Below are positions 15,981 to 25,006 of a stretch of DNA of 64,000 nucleotides, one piece after another. The notes under the pieces were generated by a model that was not told where the DNA came from, ran no database searches, and was given only the letters and a program-made list of their open reading frames with translations. Numbering within the stretch: position 1 is the stretch's first letter; each line of letters starts with the position of its first letter. A program made the position numbers and the translations under genes. The stretch comes from Alishewanella longhuensis (GTDB lineage Bacteria > Pseudomonadota > Gammaproteobacteria > Enterobacterales > Alteromonadaceae), in assembly GCF_014653435.1 (NCBI RefSeq), contig NZ_BNAO01000002.1, positions 93,757 to 157,756 on the forward strand. The letters are read 5' to 3'.

Positions 15981-18455
15981 TTATTCCTGCATCAGTTGCC
16001 GCACAGAGGCCCGTAGACTGCGCTGGCTGACAGCAAAACCAAGTGCCGTTACCACGCTGAGCAAAATAAGCAACGTCGCCAACAGCCAAATAAAGTTGGG
16101 CTGATAAGGCAGAGCAAACTGCGATTGATAAATCAAAGACCCCGCTAGCCAGGTGGCGGCAATAGCACCACAGCCGGCAATAGCACCGGTGATCAGCCAT
16201 TCCAGTAAATTAAGTTTTAAGCAGGTGCCTTTGGAGAGACCAAAGCTCAGGATCACGCTATTCTTTTTCCGCTCCTGCGACTCCACGGCATGCACGGAAA
16301 TAACAATCACCAGCGCCGCCAGCAAGCTGATAAACACCACAAAGCCGCTGATAACGGTAGTCACCAACGCCAAGATACGATCAAAGCGCGCGGTTAACTC
16401 CTGTAGCGAAACCATCCGTAACGAGGGATGCTTTTGCCACAAAGCGCTAAGTTGGCTAAATTGCGCCGCAGTCAGTTCTAAACTCGCCATGCTATAGCGT
16501 GGTGCCTGCACATGCTGCAGTATCGCGGGTGGCACTTGCACCCAAAAAGTAATAGCGCCAACCCCGGACTGGTAAACATGGCTGGCATTAAGGATAAAAT
16601 CGACCTGCTGCTGTTCAATCACAAAACCCAAGCGGTCGCCCAGCTTCAGCCCCAAATCGGTCATCACTTCTTGCTCCAGCGACAATTGCTGCCAATTCGC
16701 CGTACCCGCAGGCCACCACTCTCCTGCGCTAAGCCGGTTATTATCTGGCAATTGCGCTGTCCAATGCATGCGGATCGGCTGATTAAAGCTTGCCAGACTA
16801 TCGCTGGGTTTGTGCTGCGTTTGGGCTAAGGCGACCCCGTTGATCTGTGTCAGTTTGGCGTACAGAAAGGGCTTTTGCTGGCGGATAGCAATGTTTTGCG
16901 CTGCCGCCCACGCCTCAATATCCGCCATTTGGGCTGAGGTGGCTTGAGACACCAACAAGTTGCCATCATGTTGGCGTTGATATAACGTCATGCTATTACC
17001 CAGATCCTTTAGCAGCATCAGGGTAAACAGCAGTAAAAATGCCGCCAACCCTGTGCCTAAAATCTGCGTGCTTTTGCTCATCAACCGCTGCTTCATCATA
17101 TAAAGCACAAAAGGCAGTAAGCCGGAGAACGACTGGCTAAGCTTTTCGCCAGCGGTTAACAGTAACCAACTAAGCAATAGTAGTAAGCCAATACAACTTA
17201 GCAGTGCCAATAACACCATGCCGGTTAACAACAGATTATCGCTGTAATAGGCGGCGATAGCACTTAGTGCCCCGAACGCACTTAACAGGAAAAGCCCCTG
17301 ATGCATGGGTTGCGGGCTTGGTTGGATTAACTGCCGGACACAAGCCTGTTGCAGGCTAAACCAGAGCGGTAATTGAAACAGCATAAAAACCAGCATGCAG
17401 GCAGCGACAGTCTGCAATGCCAAACTGGGGTTAAACCGCCAGTGCAGATCAGTGAAGGTATGCGCCAACCAATCGACGAGCAACCAATGACAAGCCATGG
17501 CGAATATCAATGCCAATGGCAACATACCCAACACGCCAAACAGCCATTTGCCTATCGCAATCTGCAAACTCGTTGGTCGGCTAGCGCCCAAACTAAGACA
17601 AACCGCCGTAAAAAAGTGCTCCCGCTGCCTTTGCAAACGACTTAATTGTTGCAGTGCAATGGCAGCCATAAAAAACAACACGATAGACGCCAGCCCCAAC
17701 ACATTCTCTGTACGCTGCCAAAACAGCGCCAGCGGATGTGCGCCTTGTTTATGGTATAGCTCTGCCGCTGGCAGGAACTGCTGTTGCCAGTCACGGATTT
17801 GGGCTATTTGCGCTTTGCTGGCCGCGACCAGATAACGATGCTGGATCCGATCGCCGGGGCGTTGTAACTGCGCCAAATGCTGACGATGCACCAAGGCTCG
17901 CATCTGCACACTATGGCCTTGCATCAAACGATCCGGTTCATGCTGTAAAATGCGCGATACCATAAGCTCAGAGGTACCAAGTGATAAAATGTCGCCTATT
18001 TGCAGTGCCAAACTGCTGAATAAGCGGGCATCTAACCAGATCTCACCAGGCATAGGCCCACGGCTACTGCTGGTATCGCTGCCACTGGGGTCCAGTGAGC
18101 TGCGCAGTTCACCTTGCAGCGGATAATCCGCTGCCACGGCTTTTAACAGCCCCGTTTGCCATTGCTGCTGGTGGGTAAAGGTTAATTCCAGACTTTGGGT
18201 TAACACGATTTGGCTCGACATACCCGCGAGTGCAGTTTGCTGAGTATCAGATAACGGCATAGCTTGGCTAAGCACCACATCGGCCCCTAATAACTGGTCC
18301 AGGTTCTGCGCTAAATAAGCCTGAATACTGGCACTGGTTTGGCTGAGTGTCAGGATAAAAACCAGCAAGATGCCTTGTACCCAGGTTAATAACCGTTGTT
18401 GTAGCGACGCCTGTCGATAAAAATGCCAGGCCAATTGCCAACGCTGTTTAAGCAC
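15981..18455 (-). CDS. FtsX-type ABC transporter permease
   Basis: The 824-residue protein starts at a GTG preceded by AGGAGG; longer readings would extend far into the ATPase gene. It has an N-terminal helix, a large periplasmic region (about 40-260), and repeated FtsX/MacB helix clusters in the middle and at the C-terminus (VFISLLAALVIVISVHAVES, LLATLLILLSVVTALGFAVS), the layout of YbbP-like permeases. Its start overlaps the end of the ATP-binding gene by eight bases. It probably moves a lipophilic substrate or extracts a lipoprotein; the cargo is unknown. Confidence 0.88.
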   Translation of the reverse strand: MLKQRWQLAWHFYRQASLQQRLLTWVQGILLVFILTLSQTSASIQAYLAQNLDQLLGADVVLSQAMPLSDTQQTALAGMSSQIVLTQSLELTFTHQQQWQTGLLKAVAADYPLQGELRSSLDPSGSDTSSSRGPMPGEIWLDARLFSSLALQIGDILSLGTSELMVSRILQHEPDRLMQGHSVQMRALVHRQHLAQLQRPGDRIQHRYLVAASKAQIAQIRDWQQQFLPAAELYHKQGAHPLALFWQRTENVLGLASIVLFFMAAIALQQLSRLQRQREHFFTAVCLSLGASRPTSLQIAIGKWLFGVLGMLPLALIFAMACHWLLVDWLAHTFTDLHWRFNPSLALQTVAACMLVFMLFQLPLWFSLQQACVRQLIQPSPQPMHQGLFLLSAFGALSAIAAYYSDNLLLTGMVLLALLSCIGLLLLLSWLLLTAGEKLSQSFSGLLPFVLYMMKQRLMSKSTQILGTGLAAFLLLFTLMLLKDLGNSMTLYQRQHDGNLLVSQATSAQMADIEAWAAAQNIAIRQQKPFLYAKLTQINGVALAQTQHKPSDSLASFNQPIRMHWTAQLPDNNRLSAGEWWPAGTANWQQLSLEQEVMTDLGLKLGDRLGFVIEQQQVDFILNASHVYQSGVGAITFWVQVPPAILQHVQAPRYSMASLELTAAQFSQLSALWQKHPSLRMVSLQELTARFDRILALVTTVISGFVVFISLLAALVIVISVHAVESQERKKNSVILSFGLSKGTCLKLNLLEWLITGAIAGCGAIAATWLAGSLIYQSQFALPYQPNFIWLLATLLILLSVVTALGFAVSQRSLRASVRQLMQE

Positions 18456-19146
18456 GGTATACCTCCTGTAGCTTGCTCTGGCGCAGCTGACAATGGCCTT
18501 GCGCGAGGTTAAATATTTGCTCGGCCCGCGCGGCAAGTAGTTCACTATGCGTCACAATTACCAAGCCGGCACCTTGCTCCTCACAACAGGCAAACAAGAG
18601 ATCCGCGATATCCTGCGCATTCTGGCTATCCAGATTACCGGTCGGCTCATCGGCAAAAATAAATTTCGGCGAAAACACCAGGGCCCGGGCAATCGCAGTG
18701 CGCTGCTGTTCTCCCCCACTAAGCTGCGCCGGTTTATGCTGTAAGCGATGACCCAAGCCGACTTTATCCAACCAGCTTTTTGCCAGCTGCTCAGCATGTT
18801 TAACGCCCCGCAGCTTCAGCGGCAGCGCCACGTTATGCAGGGCGGTTAATTCAGGCAATAAATGAAACTGTTGAAAGATATAGCCAATTTCTTTTGCAAG
18901 CCCGGCCAATGGCCGACGGCTGTCATTCTCCAGCCAATAGCCTTGCCCGGTGCTGGGCTGCGCTAAACCAGACAGCAGCATCAATAAGCTGGATTTACCC
19001 GATCCCGATGGGCCGGTAATAGCATAGGAATGGCCCTGAGCTATGGTGAGTGTTAAATCCTGAAATAACTGCACTTGCTGGGCGTTCTGGCTAAACGTTT
19101 GACTGACACCACAAAGCTCAATCCGGCTTTTTAGATGATATGCCAT
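18448..19146 (-). CDS. ABC transporter ATP-binding protein (LolD/YbbA-like)
   Basis: The 232-residue ATPase has Walker A GPSGSGKSS, Q-loop FQQFHL, signature LSGGEQQRTAIARAL, Walker B FIFADEPTGNLDS and the switch His in VIVTHSELLA. It is translationally coupled to the FtsX-type permease that follows. GAGGTAGCACC provides a ribosome-binding site before the ATG. Together with the permease, the PfpI-like protein and the two-component system it may form an envelope-stress module, which is inference from gene order. Confidence 0.93.
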   Translation of the reverse strand: MAYHLKSRIELCGVSQTFSQNAQQVQLFQDLTLTIAQGHSYAITGPSGSGKSSLLMLLSGLAQPSTGQGYWLENDSRRPLAGLAKEIGYIFQQFHLLPELTALHNVALPLKLRGVKHAEQLAKSWLDKVGLGHRLQHKPAQLSGGEQQRTAIARALVFSPKFIFADEPTGNLDSQNAQDIADLLFACCEEQGAGLVIVTHSELLAARAEQIFNLAQGHCQLRQSKLQEVYRA

Positions 19147-19485
19147 GGTGCTACCTCTTCGTTGCTAATGTCAGCGAAGCCTAGCCATATGGGCGTGAAA
19201 AGGGCGTGAAAGGGATGTGAAAGCCGATGCGGGATAGAAAAAAATAAAACATTTAAAAACAAAGTTTTAAATAAACCACCGTTTTACAGGAAAAAATTTC
19301 AGCGCAATTTATGTTATCGCTCTTTTCTTGCACAAATTTTAATGTCATAATTACTGACATTAAAACATTAAATCTCTCGCTGCTGTTTTAATCGCTGTAT
19401 ACAGACACAACCCGCCAAGTTCGGTGCACGCGTTCTGACAAACGCAGGCTAATGACGTGGCAATAAATAAATTTGAGGCAAACAC
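19147..19485. other. Intergenic region with divergent promoters and a perfect inverted repeat
   Basis: This AT-rich 339-bp gap separates the leftward ABC operon from the rightward lipase gene. No ORF with coding character is seen. Its main feature is the inverted repeat at 19337-19365, annotated separately. Confidence 0.7.
19337..19365. promoter_or_regulatory. Candidate operator upstream of the VolA-like lipase
   Basis: TTTTAATGTCA (19337-19347) and TGACATTAAAA (19355-19365) are perfect 11-bp arms around a 7-base spacer. A related half site, ATTTAATGACAT, stands just upstream of the TetR-family gene at 21971. This suggests one regulator acts at both promoters. Confidence 0.5.
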
Positions 19486-21879
19486 GTGAAAAAATTTGCA
19501 TTGACCCCTTTATTCATCGGCCTGTTAGGCTTAACCGCTTGTGGCGGTAGTAATAACGACAGCACCGTATCACCCCAACCTGCGCCAAGAGTAAATGCCA
19601 GGGTAGTATTTGATCCCGAAGTTGGAAAAATATCACTTCCGAACGACGTGTTATTTATTGGCAGTAAAGATGGCACGCTTACGCCAGATGACACCGGACA
19701 GGTTGACTATAGCCAACCTCATTTTGCTATGGGAGCCTTGGATGGGTGGTCAACAATAAGCCCATTCAAACTGCAGTTTGAAATCGCGTCAGGTGTGCAA
19801 CTTGACAAAGCATCAACTCAATTTCCTGGTGCAGTACGCTTATTTCAGGTAGCGCTTGCAAATCAGAGTAATAGTGCTGAATGCCCACAATTGGCTGTAG
19901 GTGCTGCCTGCCAGCTGATTAAGGAGTTAGTGGTTAATCGGGATTTCGCTATAGTTACCAGTGAGCGGGATATTAGCATAGTACCACTACGCCCTTTGCA
20001 ACCCGGCAGCAGTTATTTGCTTAGCCTAAGCTCGGCATTAAAAGATAGCAGGGGCTTCGCAGTCGCCGAGTCTATTGCTTATTCGCAAGTACGTCACCCT
20101 CCCGGAGTTGTGGCTCTACCTCCGCAACAAGCCAGGATCCAAGCACTGATTAATAGCTACGAACGACTATTAGAACTTAGTGCAGGGCAACGTCGCGAAG
20201 ATATTATCTATACTGCTGCATTTAGTACACAAGATCCAACTGTCGTGCTAAAAACCGTGCAGCGCTTACTGGTCACAGACCTAGAAACCACGCAGAGCCC
20301 AAGTTTAGTCGTGACCACAGAACGCGGGCTTGTTGCAAATCATTTGTATCCAAATCAACAAATTGGCGAAAACGCTTCTGACCCTCGCTTCTATGCAAAG
20401 CTAGCGCGCGTATATCGAGCACAGGTTAAGCTGCCTTATTATTCAGCATTGCCGAGCGAACAAAACCCACTGGCACCGCTGCAACAGCCCTGGACTGCCC
20501 GCTGCGATAATAGCCTGATAGTCGCGGCACAGCAGAACCTACCATCGCAACCGGTATCGGATAATGATTTTGTTTGTCATGCGCTAAGTTACGGCAAGCT
20601 TCGTGACCTTGGGCTAGACCAGACTCGACATCTGACACGTTACAACGATATACCAAAAATCAACCAGCTGCAGACCCTGCAGGTGCAGCTTACGTTACCG
20701 AACCAGGATTACGGTATCACTAAACCGGCCAACGGCTGGCCAGTAGTAATTTTGCAACACGGTATCGGCTTACAAAAGGAAGTCTGGTTGCAGCTTGCAG
20801 CTAAACTTGCAGCTCAAGGTTATGCCACTGTGGCTATAGACTTACCGTTACATGGCAGCCGGGGCTTTGGTGAGTTAACCGCCACTATTAGTAACGGTGG
20901 CGACCCAAACAACTTTTTAAACCCACAGCACCTGCTTGTTAGCCGGGATAACCTGCAACAAAGTATTGCTGATACCTTGGGTTTGAGAATGGCGCTTAAT
21001 TTCGCGCAAGGCGTTGAGCTAGACGTTAATCAGGTTCATTATGTCGGTCATTCATCTGGCGCTATTGTCGGCAGTGCGGTAGTTGCTCTGGCAAACAATC
21101 CCGAGCTGCCGCTACAAGGGCCTAATCAGTTTTTATTAAGGACCGCTAGTCTATTAATGCCAGGCGCAGGTTTGGGTGATCTGGTGCTGGATTCTGACGT
21201 CTTTGGTCCACGTAATACCGCTTCCCTGCTAGTTGGCGCCTATCCGGAGTTGCGTCAGGATTTTATGAGCTATGTTACGCAAAACGGCAGTTGCGATCCT
21301 TATGATCCAGCTAATGCGGCAGAATATCTAAACTGTGCCCAAATGCATGTCGAGGATTATCTGGAACAACTGGAATTCAGTAATATTAACCGGCTGCGGC
21401 AGGTGAACACACTGTTAGATAACTTCCGCTTTGCTGCGAGAAATGTTCTCAACAACGTAGATCCAGTTAATTTTGCTGCGCCGTTATTAGCTAGCAACAC
21501 TCCGATCTATCTGGCGATGATCAGCGGTAGTCATGACGGCACAGAACCAGCTGACGAAATATTTCCAAGCGGTAATTCCGACCGGGAAGCAGCATTAGAG
21601 CGCTGCCGGCTTAATCTTACAAGCTGCGCATCCCCGTTATCTGGCGCAGAAGCCCTCAGCCAACTGCTGCAAAGTACTGCCGTGAAACGCGCACCCGCCA
21701 CACAGTTATTTAATGGACCCGCCACTGCTCGATTTATTGAGGGTGATCATTTCTCCATCGTGAGCCCAGAGGCAAGCAACAGAGTGACCATGGAGCTACA
21801 GCAACACTTGAGCAGCTATATCGAAAACAACGGTACTAAACTCTATGTGTTACATGAAACCGTGTTAAAAGATCAGTAG
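19486..21879 (+). CDS. VolA/Pla-1-type surface lipoprotein lipase
   Basis: The 797-residue lipoprotein has lipobox LTAC|GG near residue 19, an N-terminal beta-rich domain with VFDPEVGKISLPNDVLF and PLRPLQPGSSYLL, both typical of the VolA/Pla-1/cef lipase family, and an alpha/beta-hydrolase region with an oxyanion segment (VVILQHGIGLQKE) and nucleophile elbow GHSSG at about residue 523. The Asp and His late in the chain (SGSHDGTEP, IEGDHFSI) complete a plausible triad. Vibrio VolA is a surface-exposed lysophospholipase feeding fatty acids into the cell; the same role is inferred here. A TetR-family regulator follows. Confidence 0.88.
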   Translation: MKKFALTPLFIGLLGLTACGGSNNDSTVSPQPAPRVNARVVFDPEVGKISLPNDVLFIGSKDGTLTPDDTGQVDYSQPHFAMGALDGWSTISPFKLQFEIASGVQLDKASTQFPGAVRLFQVALANQSNSAECPQLAVGAACQLIKELVVNRDFAIVTSERDISIVPLRPLQPGSSYLLSLSSALKDSRGFAVAESIAYSQVRHPPGVVALPPQQARIQALINSYERLLELSAGQRREDIIYTAAFSTQDPTVVLKTVQRLLVTDLETTQSPSLVVTTERGLVANHLYPNQQIGENASDPRFYAKLARVYRAQVKLPYYSALPSEQNPLAPLQQPWTARCDNSLIVAAQQNLPSQPVSDNDFVCHALSYGKLRDLGLDQTRHLTRYNDIPKINQLQTLQVQLTLPNQDYGITKPANGWPVVILQHGIGLQKEVWLQLAAKLAAQGYATVAIDLPLHGSRGFGELTATISNGGDPNNFLNPQHLLVSRDNLQQSIADTLGLRMALNFAQGVELDVNQVHYVGHSSGAIVGSAVVALANNPELPLQGPNQFLLRTASLLMPGAGLGDLVLDSDVFGPRNTASLLVGAYPELRQDFMSYVTQNGSCDPYDPANAAEYLNCAQMHVEDYLEQLEFSNINRLRQVNTLLDNFRFAARNVLNNVDPVNFAAPLLASNTPIYLAMISGSHDGTEPADEIFPSGNSDREAALERCRLNLTSCASPLSGAEALSQLLQSTAVKRAPATQLFNGPATARFIEGDHFSIVSPEASNRVTMELQQHLSSYIENNGTKLYVLHETVLKDQ

Positions 21880-21893
21880 TCCAGATCTCTATT

Positions 21894-21926
21894 GCCGGTA
21901 CTCTTAATTTTAACAGATGTACCGGC
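21894..21926 (+). terminator. Hairpin after the lipase gene
   Basis: GCCGGTAC and GTACCGGC form a perfect 8-bp stem around a 17-base AT-rich loop, 15 bases after the lipase stop. No clear T run follows. Confidence 0.4.
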
Positions 21927-21970
21927 GAGTCTGGCAGATTGGGCAGCTCTGGAAATCAGATTATCACTAA

Positions 21971-21986
21971 ATTTAATGACATAAAT
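21971..21986 (+). promoter_or_regulatory. Candidate regulator half site before the TetR gene
   Basis: ATTTAATGACATAAAT repeats, with one substitution, the arm TTTAATGTCAT of the operator upstream of the lipase gene. It lies 18 bases before the regulator's start codon, a usual position for autoregulation. Confidence 0.4.
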
Positions 21987-22003
21987 AGAAGGAGGGTCGC
22001 CGT

Positions 22004-22642
22004 ATGACCAATAAACGTAGCTACGACAATTCAAATCGGGAAGCCAAGGCAGAAGCCACCAGGCAAAAAATCATTGAGGCGCTGATACAGCAGTTGATTG
22101 AGAATAATTCACCCGAGTTTTCAATTGAGGAAGCGGCTGCGACTGCCGGTGTAACAACCCGCACCCTATTTCGTCATTTTAGTAATAAAGAAGAAATGCT
22201 GCTCGGAGTCTCAGAGGGCATTTTGAAACTGACTGGTCAGATTAAGGAGCCCTTGAATCCAAATGACTTTCTGCAGGTTTTTAAGAGCACCTATTGTTTG
22301 TTCGAACAACACCCGGACTTGATTAAAGCCACCTTATTATCAGATTTAGGCCGAGGAGCTCGCTCAACGCTGGCAGAACGGCGACGCAAAGCTAATATGA
22401 AAGCGCTAACGCCACTGGTCGCTCAGATGCCGGAAGAGGAGGCAAAAGCCGTGCAAGCCGTATTATGCAACTTAATCACTGCAGAGACTTGGTTAAATGT
22501 TACCAGCAACTTTAACTTGGATGGCAACCATGCTTATGCAGTGATCGAATGGATGTTAAAACTCGCTTTTGACGCTCTGCAAGCCGGAAATTACCCGGAT
22601 TTACAGCAATCACTGTTTACTGATGGAGTAACGAAAAAATGA
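22004..22642 (+). CDS. TetR-family transcriptional regulator
   Basis: The 212-residue protein has an N-terminal TetR helix-turn-helix (FSIEEAAATAGVTTRTLFRHF, with NKEEML after it) and an all-alpha ligand-binding half. GAAGGAGGG stands before the ATG. The stop overlaps the next VOC gene (ATGA), so the two are translationally coupled. Motif sharing with the lipase promoter suggests that it represses the lipase and itself; the effector could be a fatty acid or a small molecule handled by the neighbouring VOC proteins. Both points are inference. Confidence 0.9.
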   Translation: MTNKRSYDNSNREAKAEATRQKIIEALIQQLIENNSPEFSIEEAAATAGVTTRTLFRHFSNKEEMLLGVSEGILKLTGQIKEPLNPNDFLQVFKSTYCLFEQHPDLIKATLLSDLGRGARSTLAERRRKANMKALTPLVAQMPEEEAKAVQAVLCNLITAETWLNVTSNFNLDGNHAYAVIEWMLKLAFDALQAGNYPDLQQSLFTDGVTKK

Positions 22643-23091
22643 TAAAACATATTTCTATTGGTGCCAAAAACCCAGCACGAACCGCAAATTATTTAGCGCA
22701 GTTCTGGCAAGTTAAGGCCTTACCTTTTCCTATGTACGATGACAGCTTTGTGGTGTTTTTAGGTGAGGATACTTCTTCCTGTATCGAAGTTTATCCATTG
22801 GGAGAGCTGTTATTAAATGATGATATCAGCCTTCCAGTCTTGGATCGCAGCAAGCCGATTAGTGCAGGCCCTTTTCACGCAGCCATTAGCGTATCGGTAA
22901 GTGAGCAGCAGATTGCCTGCATTTGTGATGAAGCTGGTTGGCGCTATCGTAAGGTAGATCGAGGCGGTTTCTTCCAGGTGGTAGAAGTTTGGGTTGAAAA
23001 CAACACCTTGTTTGAGATTTTAACCCCACCCATGGCAGCAGCATATGAGCAATTTTCTAACATAAGCAACTGGCAACGAATTTTCAGTTAA
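22639..23091 (+). CDS. VOC-superfamily protein coupled to TetR
   Basis: The 150-residue protein begins MIKHISIGAKNPARTANYLAQ and has a second module with FHAAISVSVSEQQIA and VEVWVENNTLFEIL, the VOC pattern, though more divergent than its neighbours. The canonical metal residues are only partly kept (H4, E near the C-terminus). Substrate is unknown. It overlaps the TetR stop by four bases, so it is very likely made together with the regulator. Confidence 0.75.
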   Translation: MIKHISIGAKNPARTANYLAQFWQVKALPFPMYDDSFVVFLGEDTSSCIEVYPLGELLLNDDISLPVLDRSKPISAGPFHAAISVSVSEQQIACICDEAGWRYRKVDRGGFFQVVEVWVENNTLFEILTPPMAAAYEQFSNISNWQRIFS

Positions 23092-23138
23092 TCATATATT
23101 AAGCATGTGGTGAAACAAGCATCGTGCACAGCTAGCTT

Positions 23139-23161
23139 GCGCCAGGCAATACACCTGGCGC
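23139..23161 (+). terminator. Hairpin between the VOC and PhnD-like genes
   Basis: GCGCCAGG and CCTGGCGC form a perfect 8-bp GC-rich stem around a 7-base loop. There is no T run. It may separate the TetR-VOC transcript from the next genes or protect a 3' end. Confidence 0.4.
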
Positions 23162-23191
23162 CGATCAACTAACACAGTGTGAAACACATTT

Positions 23192-24112
23192 ATGAAGATT
23201 ACTTTCAACGTTGGCAGACGCAAACGCTGCGACCAGAGCATCTGCCAGACCCTGCTTGCCAGTATCTGTTTTGTGCTATTTTCTGGCCAAACGGCAATGG
23301 CGCAAACAGATAATACAGATACCCTTGTCGTGGCGACCTATGCCTATCCGGGACTTGACCGAGAAAATGCTGTGGCGCCAATACAAGCCTGGCTGGCACA
23401 AGAAACCCAAAAGCCCGTGAGTATCAGAGTCGCCTCCTCGCCAACAGAATTGGCAAGTTGGGCTGAACAAAATATTATTGATATCGCCGTTCCCAATCTC
23501 ACAGCATATTTAAAAATCCGGCAACAGAACATGGGTGCACACTTTATCGCGGTGCCAAAGAACTATAGGCCCCACGTGATCAAGTCACAGTACCAGGGAA
23601 GTATTATCGCTAAGGGCATCGGTTCCTTTAATGAGCTCAACAGGCAGTTAAATAAAGGAAACTCTGTTACCGTTTTTGCTGTGTTTCCAGATTCAACTAC
23701 CGGCGCCTTAATTGGTCTATCTAAACTTCGACATTCGCTCAGCGAAAGTCAATTTAAAAAGCTGCAACTCGTATATGCCGGCAGTCATGAGCAAGTTATC
23801 GAACAATTGAGCAATCATGAATTTGGTATAGGGATCGTTGCGGCCAGCGCCTATAGGCGCGTCAATCAGGATAGCCGTATTACCGAGTTATGGCGTTCTA
23901 GTAATGTCCCCTTTGGACCTATTACCTGCATCCCGAAACGCCTGTCCTGTGAGGCGTTAAAACAGGCGCTGGCGCGCAATATCTCGGCTAATCAACAGAT
24001 CCTAACCGGCTTAAAGAATGGCTGGCCCGAATTCGAACACACTGACTCATTATCATTCCATGAGCATAAAGTTTATTCGGATCTTCTTCGTGAACAATTG
24101 ACAACCAGATAA
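23192..24112 (+). CDS. PhnD-like phosphate/phosphonate-type periplasmic binding protein
   Basis: The 306-residue protein has a signal peptide ending near TAMA|QTDN and a PhnD-type (Phosphonate-bd) fold: LVVATYAYPGLDR, then IDIAVPNLTAYLKIR, VFAVFPDSTTGALIGLSKLR and a hinge-region GIGIVAASAY. No permease or ATPase gene is nearby, so it may serve a sensor or act as an orphan binding protein rather than a transporter component. It lies among VOC genes on the same strand. The ribosome-binding site before the ATG is weak. Confidence 0.75.
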   Translation: MKITFNVGRRKRCDQSICQTLLASICFVLFSGQTAMAQTDNTDTLVVATYAYPGLDRENAVAPIQAWLAQETQKPVSIRVASSPTELASWAEQNIIDIAVPNLTAYLKIRQQNMGAHFIAVPKNYRPHVIKSQYQGSIIAKGIGSFNELNRQLNKGNSVTVFAVFPDSTTGALIGLSKLRHSLSESQFKKLQLVYAGSHEQVIEQLSNHEFGIGIVAASAYRRVNQDSRITELWRSSNVPFGPITCIPKRLSCEALKQALARNISANQQILTGLKNGWPEFEHTDSLSFHEHKVYSDLLREQLTTR

Positions 24113-24135
24113 CTGGAATGCTCAGAGAGAATATC

Positions 24136-24516
24136 GTGATTGCTCATATTTCAATTTGGTCTAAGGATGTAGAAGCACTAAAGAATTTCTACACTACTTA
24201 CTTTGAATGCCAGTTACAAGAACTGTACTTTCATAAAACAATGTTGTTCAAATCTTATTTTTTAACTTTCCCGTCTGGCGCAAAATTAGAATTGATACCC
24301 AGCGCAGTGAGCTTTGAAAATAAAACTAGCAATACTGAGCGCGGTTTCTCGCAAGTTTCTATTTCAGTCGGCTCAAAGAGCAGACTTTATAAACTTTATT
24401 CCGTGCTATTAAGCTCAGATACGCCAATGGTTCGTCACCCAGTAAAGGCTGATAGTGGCTACTACGAGTTAGTGGTTCTCGACCCCGAGCAAAACCGTAT
24501 CGCAGTAACCAATTAG
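24136..24516 (+). CDS. VOC-superfamily protein
   Basis: The 126-residue reading starts at a GTG preceded by AGAGAG, which aligns its first residues (MIAHISIWSKDVEALKNFY) with the next paralog (MIEHVAIWSKDLEQLTAFY). An ATG at 24118 would add six residues but lacks a ribosome-binding site. Other VOC features are YFLTFPSGAKLELI and the C-terminal YYELVVLDPEQNRI. The metal ligands resemble glyoxalase-like lyases (H4, E in KLEL, E in YELVV). It begins just after the PhnD-like gene. Substrate is unknown. Confidence 0.85.
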   Translation: MIAHISIWSKDVEALKNFYTTYFECQLQELYFHKTMLFKSYFLTFPSGAKLELIPSAVSFENKTSNTERGFSQVSISVGSKSRLYKLYSVLLSSDTPMVRHPVKADSGYYELVVLDPEQNRIAVTN

Positions 24517-24589
24517 CGCGCCTAATACTGTAACTATAAGGTGCTCTAGCGCTAACATCTTAACAAAAATACACAAACAGGATTACGCA

Positions 24590-24976
24590 ATGATTGAACA
24601 TGTAGCTATCTGGTCAAAGGATCTGGAACAACTAACAGCCTTTTATCTCAGGTATTTTAACTGCCAGGCCGGCGAACGCTATTGCAACTCAAGAAACGGC
24701 TTTGCGTCCTATTTTCTGTCATTTGCCAGCGGTGCAAGGCTGGAGCTGATGCAAATGCCCGGCATTGATAGCCTGGTCAAACAACCAACAATACAGTACT
24801 TCGGTTTTGCGCATCTGGCGATAGCACTAGGTTCTGCGGCGGCGGTGGATGCCCTGTATCAGCGCTTGCTTGCCGATGGCGTTGAGGTGCTGGACCAGCC
24901 ACACCGTACCGGTGATGGTTACTATGAATTTACCCTGTTGGATCCGGAAGCTAACCGGATTGAGATCACCATTTAA
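24590..24976 (+). CDS. VOC-superfamily protein, paralog of the preceding gene
   Basis: The 128-residue protein is a clear paralog of its upstream neighbour over its full length: IWSKDLEQLTAFY, YFLSFASGARLELM, GFAHLAIALGS and GYYEFTLLDPEANRIEIT. It has the complete metal-ligand set of small glyoxalase-fold enzymes (H4, E in RLEL, H in FAHLA, E in YYEFT). Codon use and GC are higher than in the upstream copy, suggesting different histories. It leads a run of well-spaced genes with the SDR and the DHFR-family reductase. Confidence 0.9.
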   Translation: MIEHVAIWSKDLEQLTAFYLRYFNCQAGERYCNSRNGFASYFLSFASGARLELMQMPGIDSLVKQPTIQYFGFAHLAIALGSAAAVDALYQRLLADGVEVLDQPHRTGDGYYEFTLLDPEANRIEITI

Positions 24977-25006
24977 CCGGCGCTTGTCGCCAAAAGGAGC
25001 GCCTTA

